From Atrichornis clamosus (taxonomy: Eukaryota; Chordata; Aves; Passeriformes; Menuridae): a stretch of DNA of 64,000 bases. The notes under the pieces are model-generated. The model did not search any database. It was not told where the DNA came from and saw only the letters and a program-made list of their open reading frames with translations. A program made the position numbers and the translations under genes. Location of the stretch: assembly GCA_013400975.1 (NCBI GenBank), contig WBMZ01006357.1:124001-188000 (forward strand). The letters run 5' to 3'. This document shows positions 1 through 12,164 of the stretch, piece by piece. Position 1 is the first letter of the stretch. Every line of letters starts with the position of its first letter.

Positions 1-3000
1 AGGGCTTGGCATGAGTACAGAGGTGGGAGGTACAGAGGGCACTGCTGCCTGTCTGTCTGTCTGAGGGATCAGCAGAAAGTACTGGCAGCACCTTGCCACA
101 AAACGTCTAGAAGATAAAAGTCTTGCTAGTTGCTACTCAGGTTTTCTTGTAATGATGCAGGGACTGCACGCAACTCTGCAAGTTCCTTAGTGTGCTCCAG
201 AAGTGAGACCCCAAGTGATTTTGGAAAAGCAATTTTTTCTCACCTCAGATTCAAAGACCTTCAACTCTTCCAAGGCATCTTCTTACACCACAAACTCTTT
301 TCCTCTCCCAATACTCTGCCACTCAACCACCACTTCCTTGGATGCCACCTTCACTCCTGGAGGGCACACGGATGGGACTGAGAGCCCTGTCCTCCCTGTG
401 AGCAGGTGGCTGTGCCCCACGGCCACCCAGGCATGGGCCTCTAAGGTTGCACCACTTAACACTGGCAGGGAGGCATGAGAGCCAAAAAATTCCTTGGGCT
501 GCATCTTTTCCATTCAAAGAATCATCTCCCCCTCTCTCTACCCAAGGCCACTGAGCTCTAGAATTTGTCAAAATCTTGATCTCTATTGTGTCAGAGATGA
601 GACAAAGCATCGTTTGTCTCAGCTTCCCCTCCCCAAGGCTGTTCTGCTTCTGCTGTTTCTCTGCCATTTGCTGAAGTGCAGACACCTTCTCCCTCCTCCC
701 AGTCAGTTCATGGGTAGTCTGAAGACACCACAGCTCTTGCAGTTGGTCCCAGTTCACGATGTTCAACCCTGAAACAAGAATCAAATCAAATGAGGGCCCT
801 GACCACACGTGGCATTAACTGGTGGTAAGCAGCAACACATTTCTGAAGGAAACCTTGCTCAGAGGGGATAAATGTTTACACATCCCCTTGAACAGCTTCC
901 TCTGGGTCAGAGCGTGCAGAAGTCTGGATGCCATTTAGAGACAAAGCCTGCACAACACCCGATATTACAGACTGTTGATGGCTTCTAAAAGGGGTTGAAA
1001 ACATCATCAGCACAGCATAATTATTTGTAAAATGGGCCAATTTCAATGCTCAGCACAATAGTTTTAAAAAATAACTGATGAAAATCAATTTCCACGTCTG
1101 TTGAGAGGCTGATAACATCCCCGGCTACAGTGCATGTCCTGCTGGAGTGCTCATTCCCAAGAAATCACATCAGGCAGATGTCACACAAGAATGTGACTCC
1201 ACAAACCATTATGAGACACTGAGCTCCTTTGTCTTCTGAAACAAGTTTCCATGAGATTATACTGGGTAGAATAATTTAAGATTAAAAAACAATAAAAATC
1301 CTGAAATCATTTAATGGGATAATTCTTTAATCTTCCCTGTATGGAAGAATCCAAACTAATCAGGGGTAAGGGGACACCTCTCCCCAGGGGTAAATGGCCA
1401 TTAAATGCTTACTCACATCCAACTTCTGTGGGACCAGGCCATTTAGTGGTTGTGGTATCTTTGCAAATCTCCCTCCTATGTGAAATTGCACTCTGCTCTT
1501 CTGCCAAAAAGCAGTAGTTACTTTTGGTTTTCAGGGGGGCTTTCTTCTCCTAGATGAGAATATACAGATATTCTCATCACTTTAGAGAGGCTTTCAAAAC
1601 CCAGGTGCAGAGCTTTGGCATCAGCAAGCTCCCCAGAGCACTTTATAGCACATAAATCTTGCTCCCAGTTAATCAAGCAGTGCTGGAGTGAGCCAAGGAA
1701 CCATGAGAATGTAAAATGCTCTTCTCCTCCCTTCCCACTTATCAAACGTTGCTGCTGCTTCTTCAGAGGCAGAGTGAGGACTTTTATTGCTTTAAAGGTG
1801 ACTTTGACACTGGTAATGATGCTGCCTTTGTTGGACATGGGCATTTTCTGTGCAAAGTTGTTTTGTTGTCTTTTTGTTGATTTTTTCCCCCCACAACTGT
1901 CCTTGGTGGTCCAGCTGCTCTCCTGCATTAACCTTTCTCTGGAACTGGTCCTTCAACTCTCACTTTTACTCTAAGCTCAGTCTGAGTCCTCAGCAAGGCT
2001 GGAACTGTTGTGCCTACCACTGTGTGGTAGGAACAACCACACCATTCCTCCCGGGTGTTTTGGTCCTCTGTGCTCCCTGGGTCGTGAGCTGCAGGACAGC
2101 TCAGGGTGCACGGCCTTTTGTTGGTGAACAGCTTTGTGAGGGTGAGAGAGGAGATAACTCCTCTAAGACCACACTTTTCCCACCAAAGGCATCTTGGGGA
2201 AACACCTCCTTTTTGCCCAAAGTTAACGCTGCGGGTGCCAGACTTGTTTTCAACCAGGGATGCTCAGACTCAAGCTCAGCCAAATAGAGCCAGAGGAAAA
2301 GACTGTACATCCAAACTGTTAGGAAATCAGGATTAGCACATGAAGCAGGAGCTGCATTTAAAGACTTGTTTAACCTCCTGCTTAACAGAAGTCTTTACTT
2401 TAATCTACAATGGCATCTTGTTTTGTCTTAATGAAGTTATGCAAAAAGTTCTTCACTGAAAAGACCAACCCAGCATTTTCTTTCTTCCCTTCAAGTTGAC
2501 ATGAAAAGAACTGCCTGCAGCCTGAAAGTTTGTTTCCTTAAGGAAACGGAAAGCAAAGAATTTACTTATATTAATGCTTTGTATCCAGTACTTTTGAATT
2601 TCAAGGGGTAAAAATCAGCCTTGACCTGGCTGCTGTGTCCAGATTTTCATAATGTTTTTCCCACTCTGCTGGCGCCAAGGTCAGTCGGTTGCACTTCTGC
2701 TTCAGTCTGTTTTAATTCTGGCCTCTTAGTACTGATTTCTGTGTGCAAGACATGGAAGCCACACCCCAGTGTGTGCTACTCCCAGGCATTAACAATCTTG
2801 TGCTAAATAAACACACAAGGATACTTCTGCATCTGGTTTTACTGGCAGCAGAAAGAGACATTATATGTCTCTGGAAATCTGATAAAACAGTGACATAAAT
2901 TCTGGATTGCAAACATGGCCAGTTTAACTCCACTGGACAGAATTTGCTGCAGGGCTTAAGGCTGAGAATAAGACTTCTCACTTTTCCTAAGCACTGTAAA

Positions 3001-3229
3001 CCAGAAAAAAAATTTAAATTAGCATTTGGCAATATCTGCAACTTTCTACCAGCAGATAATAACCTCTCAAATTCAGTTTCTGCAGTCTGCCCTACTATAG
3101 GGTAATGACTCGTCATTTGTTCTGACTTATTTGTGGAGCATTGCACAAGCCTGCCTTTCTTCCATGAATATTTTAAGAAGCTGGATAGTTGCTTGGCAAA
3201 GGCCTGGGCTGGTGCCTGAGTATTGTGCA
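1..3229. other. Unique non-coding sequence, no gene seen
   Basis: No recognisable coding or RNA gene. It holds a short CTGT run at about 49-63, AT-rich stretches around 1260-1330, and a perfect 16-bp palindrome at 2532-2547. The longest open frame runs on the minus strand from 2712 into the MIR-like relic that follows and shows no known domain or plausible composition. No interspersed repeat was recognised in this block. Confidence 0.6.
2532..2547. repeat. Perfect 16-bp palindrome
   Basis: The sequence GTTTCCTTAAGGAAAC is its own reverse complement and does not extend further. It places two GGAA cores back to back, a layout that ETS-type or STAT-like factors can bind. A chance palindrome of this size is possible in 64 kb. 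Confidence 0.7.
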
Positions 3230-3312
3230 GTCTATACCATGCTCTGCCACAAGCTTCCTGAGTGACCTTGATAAGTCCCTGCTTTTCTCCCATTCCTCTA
3301 TTTCCCATCACA
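3230..3312 (+). mobile_element. MIR/CORE-SINE-like relic
   Basis: The stretch follows the MIR middle section in order: 'gctctgccac', then 'gagtgaccttgataagtc', then a pyrimidine-rich 'ctctatttcccatc'. This corresponds to the familiar 'ctctgccac...tgaccttgggcaagtc...cctcagtttcccatct' order. Divergence is high, as expected for a family that was active early in amniote history and survives at low copy number in birds. No terminal repeats or target duplication can be seen. Confidence 0.5.
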
Positions 3313-3500
3313 GCAGTGTGCATTTTCCTTCTTCTGTAAATTCCTTAAACTGGTAAATCTCTCTGCATATTCATCTTTATACAGGGCTTGCTGCAGATCT
3401 TGTTTAAATTTTCATATGCTAGAAGCAATATGATTAAATTAAGGAAAAAAAAGTTCTACTGCTGGTTTTGTTGCTACAATATTTAAGATTATTTGAGCAT

Positions 3501-3521
3501 TATATATATATATATATATAT
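3501..3521. repeat. (TA)n microsatellite
   Basis: An uninterrupted TA run of 21 nt sits in AT-rich unique sequence. It is a probable polymorphic site. Confidence 0.95.
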
Positions 3522-3617
3522 TTGTTTAGCCTGTGCTTGCAAGAATCATTCAACTAGCATCAGGTGAGGAGTAAATGCTATGAGCTGGAGAACATGGAGA
3601 ATGTAGAAACCTGAATC

Positions 3618-3653
3618 AGTTTACAGAAAAGGATGAGTTTACAGAAAAGAGAG
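3618..3653. repeat. 18-bp tandem duplication
   Basis: The unit starting AGTTTACAGAAAAG occurs twice head to tail at 3618-3635 and 3636-3653, with differences only in the last few bases. It lies in a purine-rich stretch at about 3550-3800. Confidence 0.8.
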
Positions 3654-3659
3654 TGGCAG

Positions 3660-5400
3660 AGATGGGATCATACAGTAAAAGTGGAAGGAAACATGGTCAG
3701 CAGGGCACTAAGAACAGGGTAGATGGAGATTTTTCCAAGAGTGGTAGAGGAAGGTGGAAAAACAGTGGACTGGGAGTGAAAACAGGGAGTTTAACTTTGG
3801 CCATTGCTGATAGCGATTCCTCATGAAGAAAAACATGAGCAACCAGGACACCAGAATTTCCCTCAGACCCCAGGATATTCCTGGCCTGGAGATCCCAGAA
3901 GGATATGGCTGTTTTTAACAGGGAAGCAAAGTCTGCATCTGTTTAAAATTTAGTCCTCATCCTTGACCTTTTTAAGAATTGTAAGTGTGAGACTCCTGGC
4001 AAGAAACTTCCCTCCCTCCTACCAAAACAGAGCCATCACCTTTCTCAGCAGACAGGGCAGTCTAGAGCAGCAGTGATGGAAAAGCCATTGCTGAAATAGT
4101 CCATTCAGCATGTTTAAAGAGGCTTCATCAAACGAAATCAGAAAGAAGAATCCTGGAAGGAATAATATTTTTATTAAGTGTCCAAATTTACATTATTAAT
4201 GGTAGAGCCATTCACAGTGCATGTATATGGGCTGCATTTAAGGAACATGTTATCTATACAATAAAAAGTCACTCAGAGTGTTATGGAAAAAGAGCATCTA
4301 CAGATAACATTGACACAAGCAAAGTTGTGAGCACTTAACTGCTTATCTTTGCTTAAGTGTCCTCTTAGAAACACACATCTTCACATCCATCTTAATTTAG
4401 AGAGCTTAGATATGAATGAAATTTGCACCCCAGCTCTTCCATTTGATTATTCCAGATACTGAACTAGATTGTTTTCTTAGCTCCTTGGTTGAAGAGGACA
4501 TGTCTGTCTGTCAAACCCAGACCCCCTTCTGAAGAGGTGTTGCAAGTGCTCTGGCCCATGTTTTGCCAAAGTTAAGTAGTTTCTATGTTTTGCCTTGGTG
4601 AAAGTGTAGGATTTGTCCTTTGGGGTTGATGCCGCATTTAGGGTTTCCAAATGGACCTTGTAGTTAAATCCTAGAGAAATAATTCATTGTGGAGGAACTG
4701 TATACAGTTAAGGTTTGTCAAGTAAGAAATTATGTACTATATGTGTGCACGACAAGAATTTGAGGGCAAAATTCTTCTGAGCTGCATAACGGGGTGAAAA
4801 GGTGTGCTGGAAATGTACCATGGCCAGCAGCATGAGTGCAATTACGTGATACACTCACTTTGATGGTTAAGTTAGCTTCAGATGTTCCAGTGAAATAGAA
4901 ACATCCCAAGTTCTGTGCTTAATAATTTAATTTTCCACTATAATATGTGTGTCCTTCAAAGAAGCATTCTTGTTGGAACAATTTAATTAGGGACCGATAT
5001 TACAACGAGGTATAATGTGGTTCTTCCATGTGCTCGGTGGCTCAGAGCAGAGTTTTGCCAAGCTGGATCAGCCAAGGGGCATGGCGTGTCCACAAGAGAA
5101 AGATGAAAATAGCTGCAGTGTGTCATTGGCATCCCAGAGTTTGGTGGATCTGACACTTTACACCAGCAGCACTCGGGAATCAGGGAGAGTTCCTGGAGCT
5201 GAGTGTTAAGTACATGAACCTGAGCAGCGTAAATATCACAGGAATAAGGCTGGTTTGGGAACCAGTGTTTGTTCATAATCGAGTCTCCAGCCTTTGTTTA
5301 TAGGCACAACTGAAGCCCATGTACCATACACTCAAGTACCATCTTTTCCCCCTCTCCTTCCCTTTTCTCCAGATAAGAGCATGGCACAGGTTATTCTAAG
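3660..5400. other. Unique non-coding sequence
   Basis: No gene recognised. The left part is purine-rich on the + strand. At 4764-4794 there is a 'gggcaaaattcttctgagctgcataacgggg' type stretch resembling an ancient archosaur/turtle repeat whose members begin GGGCCAAATTCTG. The rest is AT-rich and unremarkable. Confidence 0.5.
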
Positions 5401-5410
5401 CTTGCAGGAA

Positions 5411-5490
5411 ATGACAGCGATATTAATCACTGATTAATCAGGATCCCTAACAAAGGCCCTGCTCTTCTGAATATTCATATTGCCATGGCA
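5411..5490. promoter_or_regulatory. Candidate conserved regulatory patch (TAAT/SOX-like)
   Basis: Within 80 bp there are two TTAATC-type homeodomain cores on either side of a short spacer (5421-5441), an ACAAAGG SOX/TCF-like word at about 5450, and an ATATTCATAT stretch at 5470-5480. This density suits a developmental enhancer, but no conservation data are available and AT-rich DNA gives such words by chance. Confidence 0.25.
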
Positions 5491-5619
5491 TTAGGAATGT
5501 CAGAACTGCCATTGTTCTGCAGATAATGACACATCCCTTCTCTTCCCGCTCGGCATCTCTGGGATGTGGCTCTGACAAGAGTGAACAGTGCAGCTTCTTC
5601 CCAAGCACTGCCCCTGCTC

Positions 5620-5730
5620 TCCAGATAGGAGGCAGAGGCACAGAGACATGAAATGACTTGGCCAGATCACATGGGATCCCAAGGAGAGCCAGGAAAAGAA
5701 CGCAGGTCTTGTTGATCCTGGCACAGGGAG
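5620..5730 (-). mobile_element. MIR/CORE-SINE-like relic, minus strand
   Basis: Read on the + strand, the order 'ccagatagga...gaggcacagagacatgaaatgacttgg', then 'ccagatcacatggg', then 'gagccaggaaaagaacgcaggtct', matches the reverse complement of MIR, from the 'acagatgaggaaactgaggcacagag' segment through the 'gccaggattcgaacccaggtct' tRNA-derived head. About 110 bp are covered in collinear order. The tRNA-derived B-box region is mutated ('aaaagaacgc' for 'attcgaaccc'). Confidence 0.6.
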
Positions 5731-5924
5731 GGAACTTTGTTTCTTATAAACAAAATAATTCACATACCTGACATGAAAGGATTTATCAAGGTGATGAATG
5801 TATGTGTGAGTACATGTGCACGTAGGTAATACACACACAACGTTTGTGAGATATAAAATATTAGATGTGTAACTCATTCAGACTTGGCCAGAAGCAGCTA
5901 TTGTAGTGCTGGCTGAACAAATTT

Positions 5925-5932
5925 ATGCAAAT
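5925..5932 (+). promoter_or_regulatory. Octamer motif ATGCAAAT
   Basis: A perfect POU-factor octamer lies in an AT-rich context with nearby ATTAATAACC and ATTGTAG words (5900-5990). A single 8-mer is expected by chance about once or twice in this window, so function is unproven. Confidence 0.3.
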
Positions 5933-6394
5933 CAGTCACTGATGAAATTAATAACCTTTACAATATTCTTCAGGCAAGTCAAATGCTTGTGGAACTGTTA
6001 GTCCCAGGGCCTCGACCTAGAAAATAGGTTATGATGAAGTCTTAGGTTATGAGTCTTAAGAGAGGGAGAAGGTGTATGAAGCGGGAGTTATCTGTTGTCC
6101 ATCTCCCCAAGACCACCTGAAGGTCAATCTTGGGCTAGACCACCAGGATTAGCCTTTGAGCCAGGACCTTTCTTGCACAGCTGGTGCTCAGCCTGGGGAG
6201 TTTGTTGCTTTAGAAGGCTGTGGAGGCAAGGAGTGCCAGCAGAGCCAGGGATTACACAAATTCATAAACAAAAGGTGCAAGCAGGGATGTGCCCTCTAAT
6301 GTCACATGTTGGAACATGGAAAATTCCAGTTAGATATAAGGCCAAAAAAAATTTTTTTTTTTTACCACGGCAGTGGTCACATATAGCACAAGTC

Positions 6395-6537
6395 ACACAG
6401 AGAGGCTGTGGGATTTCCCATCTTCGGAGATGTTCAAGGCTGGACTGAACAAGTCCCTGAGAAATTTGATCTCAGTCCAAATCCAGGTTGGACTCAGTTA
6501 TATCCAGAGGTGCCTCCCAGACTAAATTATACCTTGG
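6395..6537 (+). mobile_element. CR1 LINE 3'-end fragment
   Basis: The stretch follows the CR1 3' region: 'agaggctgtgggatttcccatcttcggagatgttcaaggctggactg' type text, then 'caggttggactcagttatatccagaggtgcctccca'. The last part corresponds to the CR1 'ggttggactagatgatctccagaggtcccttccaacc' signature. It is 5'-truncated, as most CR1 copies are, and its terminal tail is degraded. A T-run of about 15 nt (6350-6363) lies just upstream. Confidence 0.8.
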
Positions 6538-6539
6538 TT

Positions 6540-8390
6540 CTCTCAACGACTTACCAGACCTTCCTTCTATTCCCCTCTTTCTTCCCTCTCCTTCCTAGTC
6601 TTGCTTTCTCCCTAACACAGCTGGTCTTGCAGAAGGGTGGGTTTGGTCTCCCCTCTTACTCAGGAACCCTCAGGCTATGGCCTTCAGGATTCCCATGATA
6701 CTCTCAGGTCTCGCATCTTTTAAGGCTTATTTCTTTCCTTTTCTCTCTGGAGACTTCCAGTCCCAGCCACTTGAAAAAGAAACACTAGTTTCCTCAGGCA
6801 GCAGGTCCATGGTGCCCTCTCTCTGTCAGAAACCCCTGGGATTTAACTGGCCAAGGAAAAGCCGGCCCAACCCTGCCACAAAACAGTGGTTTCCATGGCC
6901 ATGGCACACCAATTTCCTAACATTCATCATGCTCCTGCATTTTCCTTGGCCCGTGTTCCCACATTGCCAACCATGGTACAGGAAGCCTGCAATGATCAGG
7001 TAGAAATTTTGTCTGGGCATCAGGTTCATAACATTCACTCAAAAAAAAAAATCAGACCATTTTGGCCCAGCTGGCCAATGGTCTAACCCTTTAAAAAGTG
7101 GGAATGTATTCAACTTAACCTGGTTTTGGTCTCTGCACAGCAAATGCCTGGCTTAGCTGGCCTGTCAGTGCTCATTTATGTGGAAATGAAGAGGCAATGA
7201 CAGCATGAGATGTATTAACGGGAAAGAGGACACTGAGTTTCAAGTGCCCGTACTAGAACTGGGAGCTGTTTTAGTGTTTTGTGCGTCTTCCTGCCCTGAA
7301 GTATTTCAAACACTCACGTCTTGTTTGCTGAACACTCTGAACAATACACGTGTAGTTACAGATTGATATCATAAATCATCCAAAGAACAAGACGGTCTTT
7401 CAGAACAGAAAGGACAATTTTGAGGAAGTTTATTTTTTAAATGGCAATATTTATCCTCTTAGTACTTTAGAAAGAAAAAAAAGTCTCAGCTGTTGGGCCT
7501 GAAAACCACCTGGAAAACACTAGAAAAAGCCTATATTCTGTCTTTGACATAGTATGTTTCTGTGTATGTGTGAATGCACATGTGCACATATGTATATATA
7601 TAAAATCAAACAAATTAAAAGAGGGTAGGGCCAAATTTCACAAGCCAAGTGAAATCCAAAGCACCAACTTTATTTTAGATAAATCCACATTTTTGAGCCA
7701 GTGTGGAGATATGAAGCTAAACAGGAACAGACAGGATAAGCAGTGATGGCAGCCGAGTTTCTCCTTCAGAGGCTGTGCTGGAATGGCTGTGCTGGCAGAG
7801 ACCCCAGATGTAGCTGTGTATACACTAATGGCAGGAGCTCTGCATCTGATACAGCTATGCCGTGTCCCCTGGTAATGCAAGCTGGGTCAGCAAAATAAAT
7901 CTTGGAAAGTCCTACTGAATGTTGATATTCTACCTCAGGAAGATTTCCAGACTTTGTTCAGAGAGGGGTTGAAAAACTGAAACTTCAAAATTACTTTAAG
8001 GGAAACCTTTGGGAAAAAGAACACTAACAAACATGAGGTTGTTTGATTTAAATTCAACCTAGTGATCTGATTAACTTTTATTTTTCAATGTTTTCCTTTT
8101 GCACTATATTTTATTTTTACTTTCTTACATGACAACCCACATTACAGCAGGATATCAAAATGAGAAGATGTTCTGTGGTGGAAATTGCCAACTACTTTAT
8201 TCTCAGAAAGGTGAAATATGATGCTCCAACAACTTTTCTGTTTGATTTTACAGATCTTCCATATTTTAATAGAAACAATTAATTTTATTTCCATTGGTTT
8301 TTTTCGCTTGATCAGAGAAGGCCAATTCTCATTGTAGGGCATTACCAAACTATGTAACAGACTCCCTAAAGCTTGAATTCAGTAAATCAT
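6540..8390. other. Unique non-coding sequence
   Basis: No gene recognised. It includes a 12-bp palindrome CCATGGCCATGG at 6893-6904, an alternating tract at 7574-7602 (listed separately), a 'gggccaaatttca' word at 7628, and an AT-rich section at 8040-8390. Open frames are short and without domains. Confidence 0.5.
7574..7602. repeat. 29-nt alternating purine-pyrimidine tract
   Basis: Purines and pyrimidines alternate without a break. The tract contains the 12-bp palindrome TGCACATGTGCA at 7575-7586 and ends in a TA run. Such sequence can adopt left-handed or cruciform structure and is prone to length change. Confidence 0.85.
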
Positions 8391-8392
8391 AA

Positions 8393-8620
8393 TTGGATTG
8401 GATAATTTTTGAAAGACTTACATTAAATCAGCTGAAAATTATGAGGGCAGATGCAAGAAATTGCATAACCTGTGTAAATGATCAGAGAGATCTTTCTGGC
8501 CCTATATTGGGCATTGATTTTGATTCAGTTCTGAGTTCATTAAAAGGGGATGTGAACAGTGATGTGCTGCTTACCAGTTCCCCATCTGACAAAACAGTCC
8601 TGCTTCAGAACCCACCCTAA
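8393..8620 (+). other. Open frame of 75 codons, protein-like composition but unsupported
   Basis: This frame opens at ATG 8393 and closes at 8618-8620. Unlike most frames here, its translation is balanced: acidic, serine-rich and low in Cys, Trp and His, with a stretch rich in D, S, V and L in the second half. No domain is recognised. I see no convincing splice acceptor with a pyrimidine tract just upstream and no strong donor at the end. It could be a chance ORF, an old coding relic or an unannotated exon. Nothing beyond composition supports it. Confidence 0.12.
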
Positions 8621-8624
8621 CAGA

Positions 8625-11600
8625 CTCAGCACAGGCTGCCTGCAAGCTCTATTTTTCATTTACTCAGGTGTGTTACTTAAATACATTCTATATATCCTAT
8701 TCTATGGATCAACTTAATTACCCAAGGAGTGATAACTCCATGTTTTGCAAGTGGGGCTACTAAACACAGCAAAGGTTCAGCAGCTGGAATATGAAGTGGC
8801 TTCAACTTAAAGAGGTGTGTGACAGCTCAGACTGTTCCCACAGTCAGGCCAGGGAAAGGTGATGTCCTCTCACTTCACACTGGTCTCTGTTTCTGTGCAA
8901 GTGATAAATTGGTGACAAATGTTTGCTCTCTGCCATGAAATGAACAGAGGAAGTGATTATCATCACTGCTCCCTTTCAAATAATAATGGAAACATCCTCT
9001 TCATTTTCATGGACTCTTCAGTATTTGATCACCTGCCCCTCTCGAGCAAAGTGTCCTCTTCCCAGAGGCACATCACCTGATTTGCTAGACTTGCCAAGGG
9101 TTTGGCTTGGTTCCAGCTCTCCTGTGCACATGGAAAAGTCTTTTCTTGGTACAAAGAGGTCCTGACTTGTGATGTCTGTGCTCTGAAAAGTTTTGTTGCA
9201 AAGCAGTTGTTCATCAATTCATCAGACACTGAGGAGAAATTATGATGCTCAGTATCACCCATACTCTACTGTGCATCTGGACAGAAACAAAACAAAACAA
9301 AAAACTAGTTGAAGTTGCTGTCTCTCCTAATAAATAAAATGAGAGAGAGAGAAATTAGATTTCTCTCTCTGTCACATCCATCTCCATCTCTTCCCAGACA
9401 TTATTATCAGTCACTGATGTTCTGAGTTTTTGAACTGGACCCAGCTGTGGTCTGGTTTCAGGCTGCTGGAGGTTAGTACATAAAAACACACAGGGTCTGG
9501 ACAGGATTTCTGTGCTGATACTTTATAAGAGGGTCAACAGCTGCAGTTGGTGTTTTCCTCAACCCTTTCTATACACTCCTCATGATGGCTGCTCACAGAA
9601 GGGTCACAGCTGCTAGGTGGGAGTGGAGTGCAGCTCCCTGCCCTCTCCCAAAGGCCATGTTCTGCTCCTGGAGGGTTCTCAAGGCTTTCCGAGGAAGAAG
9701 AGACTCCCACTGCAATCTGAGCACGGGAAAAAAAATGAGAGGAGACAAAGAATAACTGGGAAGGAGAAGGAATGAGAAGAGTGCTCAGAGTCACTGAGCA
9801 AACAGACCAGCGGCATCCAGGCACGCTGCACTTGCGTAGTTTCAATCCCATGCCCAGAGAGCCTTGGCTATCCCAGGCCTTGGCTGTGGTGGGGCTGGGG
9901 GAGAGAGGGAGGGGACAGACGTAATAGTTTCGCAAGGACTTAATGATCTTGAGCAAATTCTGTGCAGGTATAAACATGATTTCCTGCAGCTTGTATGCTT
10001 GGCACATACATCTCCTCACTCAAACAGGACTGAATGCATTTGTTTACTGTGTTTGATGCAAGTAAAACTTCTGACATATGTTTTATTTATGAGGTGTCCT
10101 AGCATAGTGATACTTTTTGTGTGCATGAGGTAGGGAGGGAATTGGTTGCCTCTCCATGGCTCCTAATTTGAATGGCTGAGGACTGGGTTTATAGACGTGT
10201 GTGGAGGGATGTCTTATAAGCTACACAGACCTGGGCTGTGTCAGATCTCTGTAAAAGTAAAGTGTCTACTGCTGAGTATGTTCACAGCTTTCCCCAGAGC
10301 TCATCTGCTTCTTAGAGATGCCTAAAAGACAGCAACATTCTGAAATTAGGAGGAGAAGGTCCAAAAGATCTCAATCCCTCTGAGCGGATGCTGTGGGAAT
10401 TTGTGACAGATGTAGAGAGCAGTGGAAGGGGAAATGTCAGTGACCTCCTAAACCAGGAGAGCACAAGAACCAGAACAGCAGCATGGACAGGACAAGCCCT
10501 GCGCTCTCGCTGGTGCTTGGGAGAGCAGAATGAGCCCACCAAGGAGAGATCTGGGCAAGGTGACATCCAGACCTATGGAAGCACCAACCTTTTCAAGTGG
10601 TTGAACTTGCTTAGTCTGTTCCTTCTCTTGTCAGCCGGACATGGATTGGCCTGGCGGCCAACTGACTCGAGTGCGGGGGGTTGAGATCTCGCTGTGGAGC
10701 AGAACATGTGGACGACAAATTTATCAAAACATAAGAAAGGTTGCACCAATTTAATCATCAGATCTGTCTTGCCCAGAAACATCACTCTTGGCCTTGACCG
10801 AATGGTTGTGGTGTTTGTAAAAAGATAAAAATATGGCAGATACATATGTTTCTGAAATATTGCTAACCTCTGGGATTTCATGGCACTCTTACTCCCCAGG
10901 CCATGACTTGTACCATGTAGCCCTCAATAATTTCTTCTGTTGTGATCTGGTGTTGACATCAGGAAGATGTCTGAACTCTCTCACTCCCAAGAACTGTGTG
11001 AAGAGATGACTGATGTGGCCCTGGCAGAGAGGCAGGGAGCCCTTAGGGGGCTGGAGGATATATTCTCCTGGCTGGGCAAGGATGCTCTTTCTAGAGGCTG
11101 AGGAGATGGTGGGTGCTTGGTCCAGGCAGATGGAACAGGCAGTTAAGTGGCAGAAAGAGATGAGGAGGCAAAGCAGGTTGGAGGGAGAGCCCTGGTATAA
11201 GGTAGCAGCCAAAAGCCAGTGAGACTGACACTGACCACAAGGCAAGAAAAATACAGAGCCTTGGTGAAGGCTCCAAAAATTATGAAACTGGGATTTGTTG
11301 CTGGGTGGGTCAGAAAATAATGGGAAAGACATGGAAGAGATAAACCATCCAGATGGGGAGTTGGGAGAAGAGCAGCTGGGACTGTTTGGGGCAGAGTGCA
11401 GACAAGAACTGGAGATAATGGGATAAGCCTCAAAAAACAGCATGCACTGAGCAATGTGCTGCTTGAAAGTGAGTCATTTAAAGGCAGTTTGGGTGCATCT
11501 GCCCTGCAGTTACTTCTGTGAATGCAAGGAATTATTGGATTTGCTGGCATGGGCCGTTCTGCACAGGGAGGTTACTATAGAGGTGTTTACTTTTATGGCA

Positions 11601-12160
11601 AACAAACTTTTCCAGTGCGAGTTACCTTGGGGACAAGCCTCCCCACTGAGCAATAGTGATATTACAACTCCATCCACGTTTCAGCCTTTCCTTAGTCTTT
11701 ACTCCCAGGAAGATTTGATGGGAAAAGTCTTTATGATAACTTTGGGAAAGAAAAATGTATCTACGCCTTCCTGCTGACTCAAGTGTTAGAGCTGGATGGG
11801 GTTCCTGTGCAAACCAGTCCATTCAACAAACCCATAAATGGAGTTTTGGAGAAATGGGTTCTATTCACGTAAACTAGTGGCACTTACCAAGAGTTTTGGT
11901 CCAGCTAATGCAAACACATGCTGTGTAGAAATGCGGTGTGGAAGAAGAACAGGAGAGGTTGAAGAGGATGTCGTAAAGCTGAAACAAGATTTTGAATTTT
12001 CTTTGTTTCATTTGGAAACACCTTCTTTTCATTCCGTTCTCAGCCTTTTTTCATAGTCCTCTCCAAGTTTTTCTTAAGGGCTTAGGTGACTTGCGAAGAA
12101 ATTGAGCACTTTATTTGCAGAAGGTCTAAGTGGTTGGGGTTACCAAATTTGTTTTTCCTC
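8625..12160. other. Unique non-coding sequence
   Basis: No gene recognised. It contains an AAAAC run (about 9285-9302), the GA/TC hairpin at 9344-9370, a small CpG-rich spot at 10635-10695, and a strongly purine-rich + strand at about 10990-11430. That purine bias leaves stop-poor frames on the minus strand (up to 184 codons), which are low in information and Ser/Leu-rich. Confidence 0.5.
9344..9370. repeat. Perfect 12-bp inverted repeat with 3-nt loop
   Basis: AGAGAGAGAAAT at 9344-9355 is followed by TAG and then its exact complement ATTTCTCTCTCT at 9359-9370. The arms are GA/CT simple sequence, so slippage followed by inversion may explain it. Confidence 0.9.
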
Positions 12161-12164
12161 CCAT

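Noticed and set aside
2712..3323. 203-codon open frame, minus strand
   Set aside because: No domain, no splice or promoter support, and its N-terminal part reads across a MIR-like relic. Its length is within chance for 64 kb in six frames.
10635..10695. CpG-rich 'gggttgagatctcgctg' region considered as a tRNA gene
   Set aside because: No proper A box, the B box lacks the TTCGA core, and no cloverleaf can be folded by eye.
10889..11443. 184-codon open frame, minus strand
   Set aside because: Explained by strong purine bias of the + strand, which removes stops on the other strand. The product is Ser/Leu/Pro-rich and domain-free.
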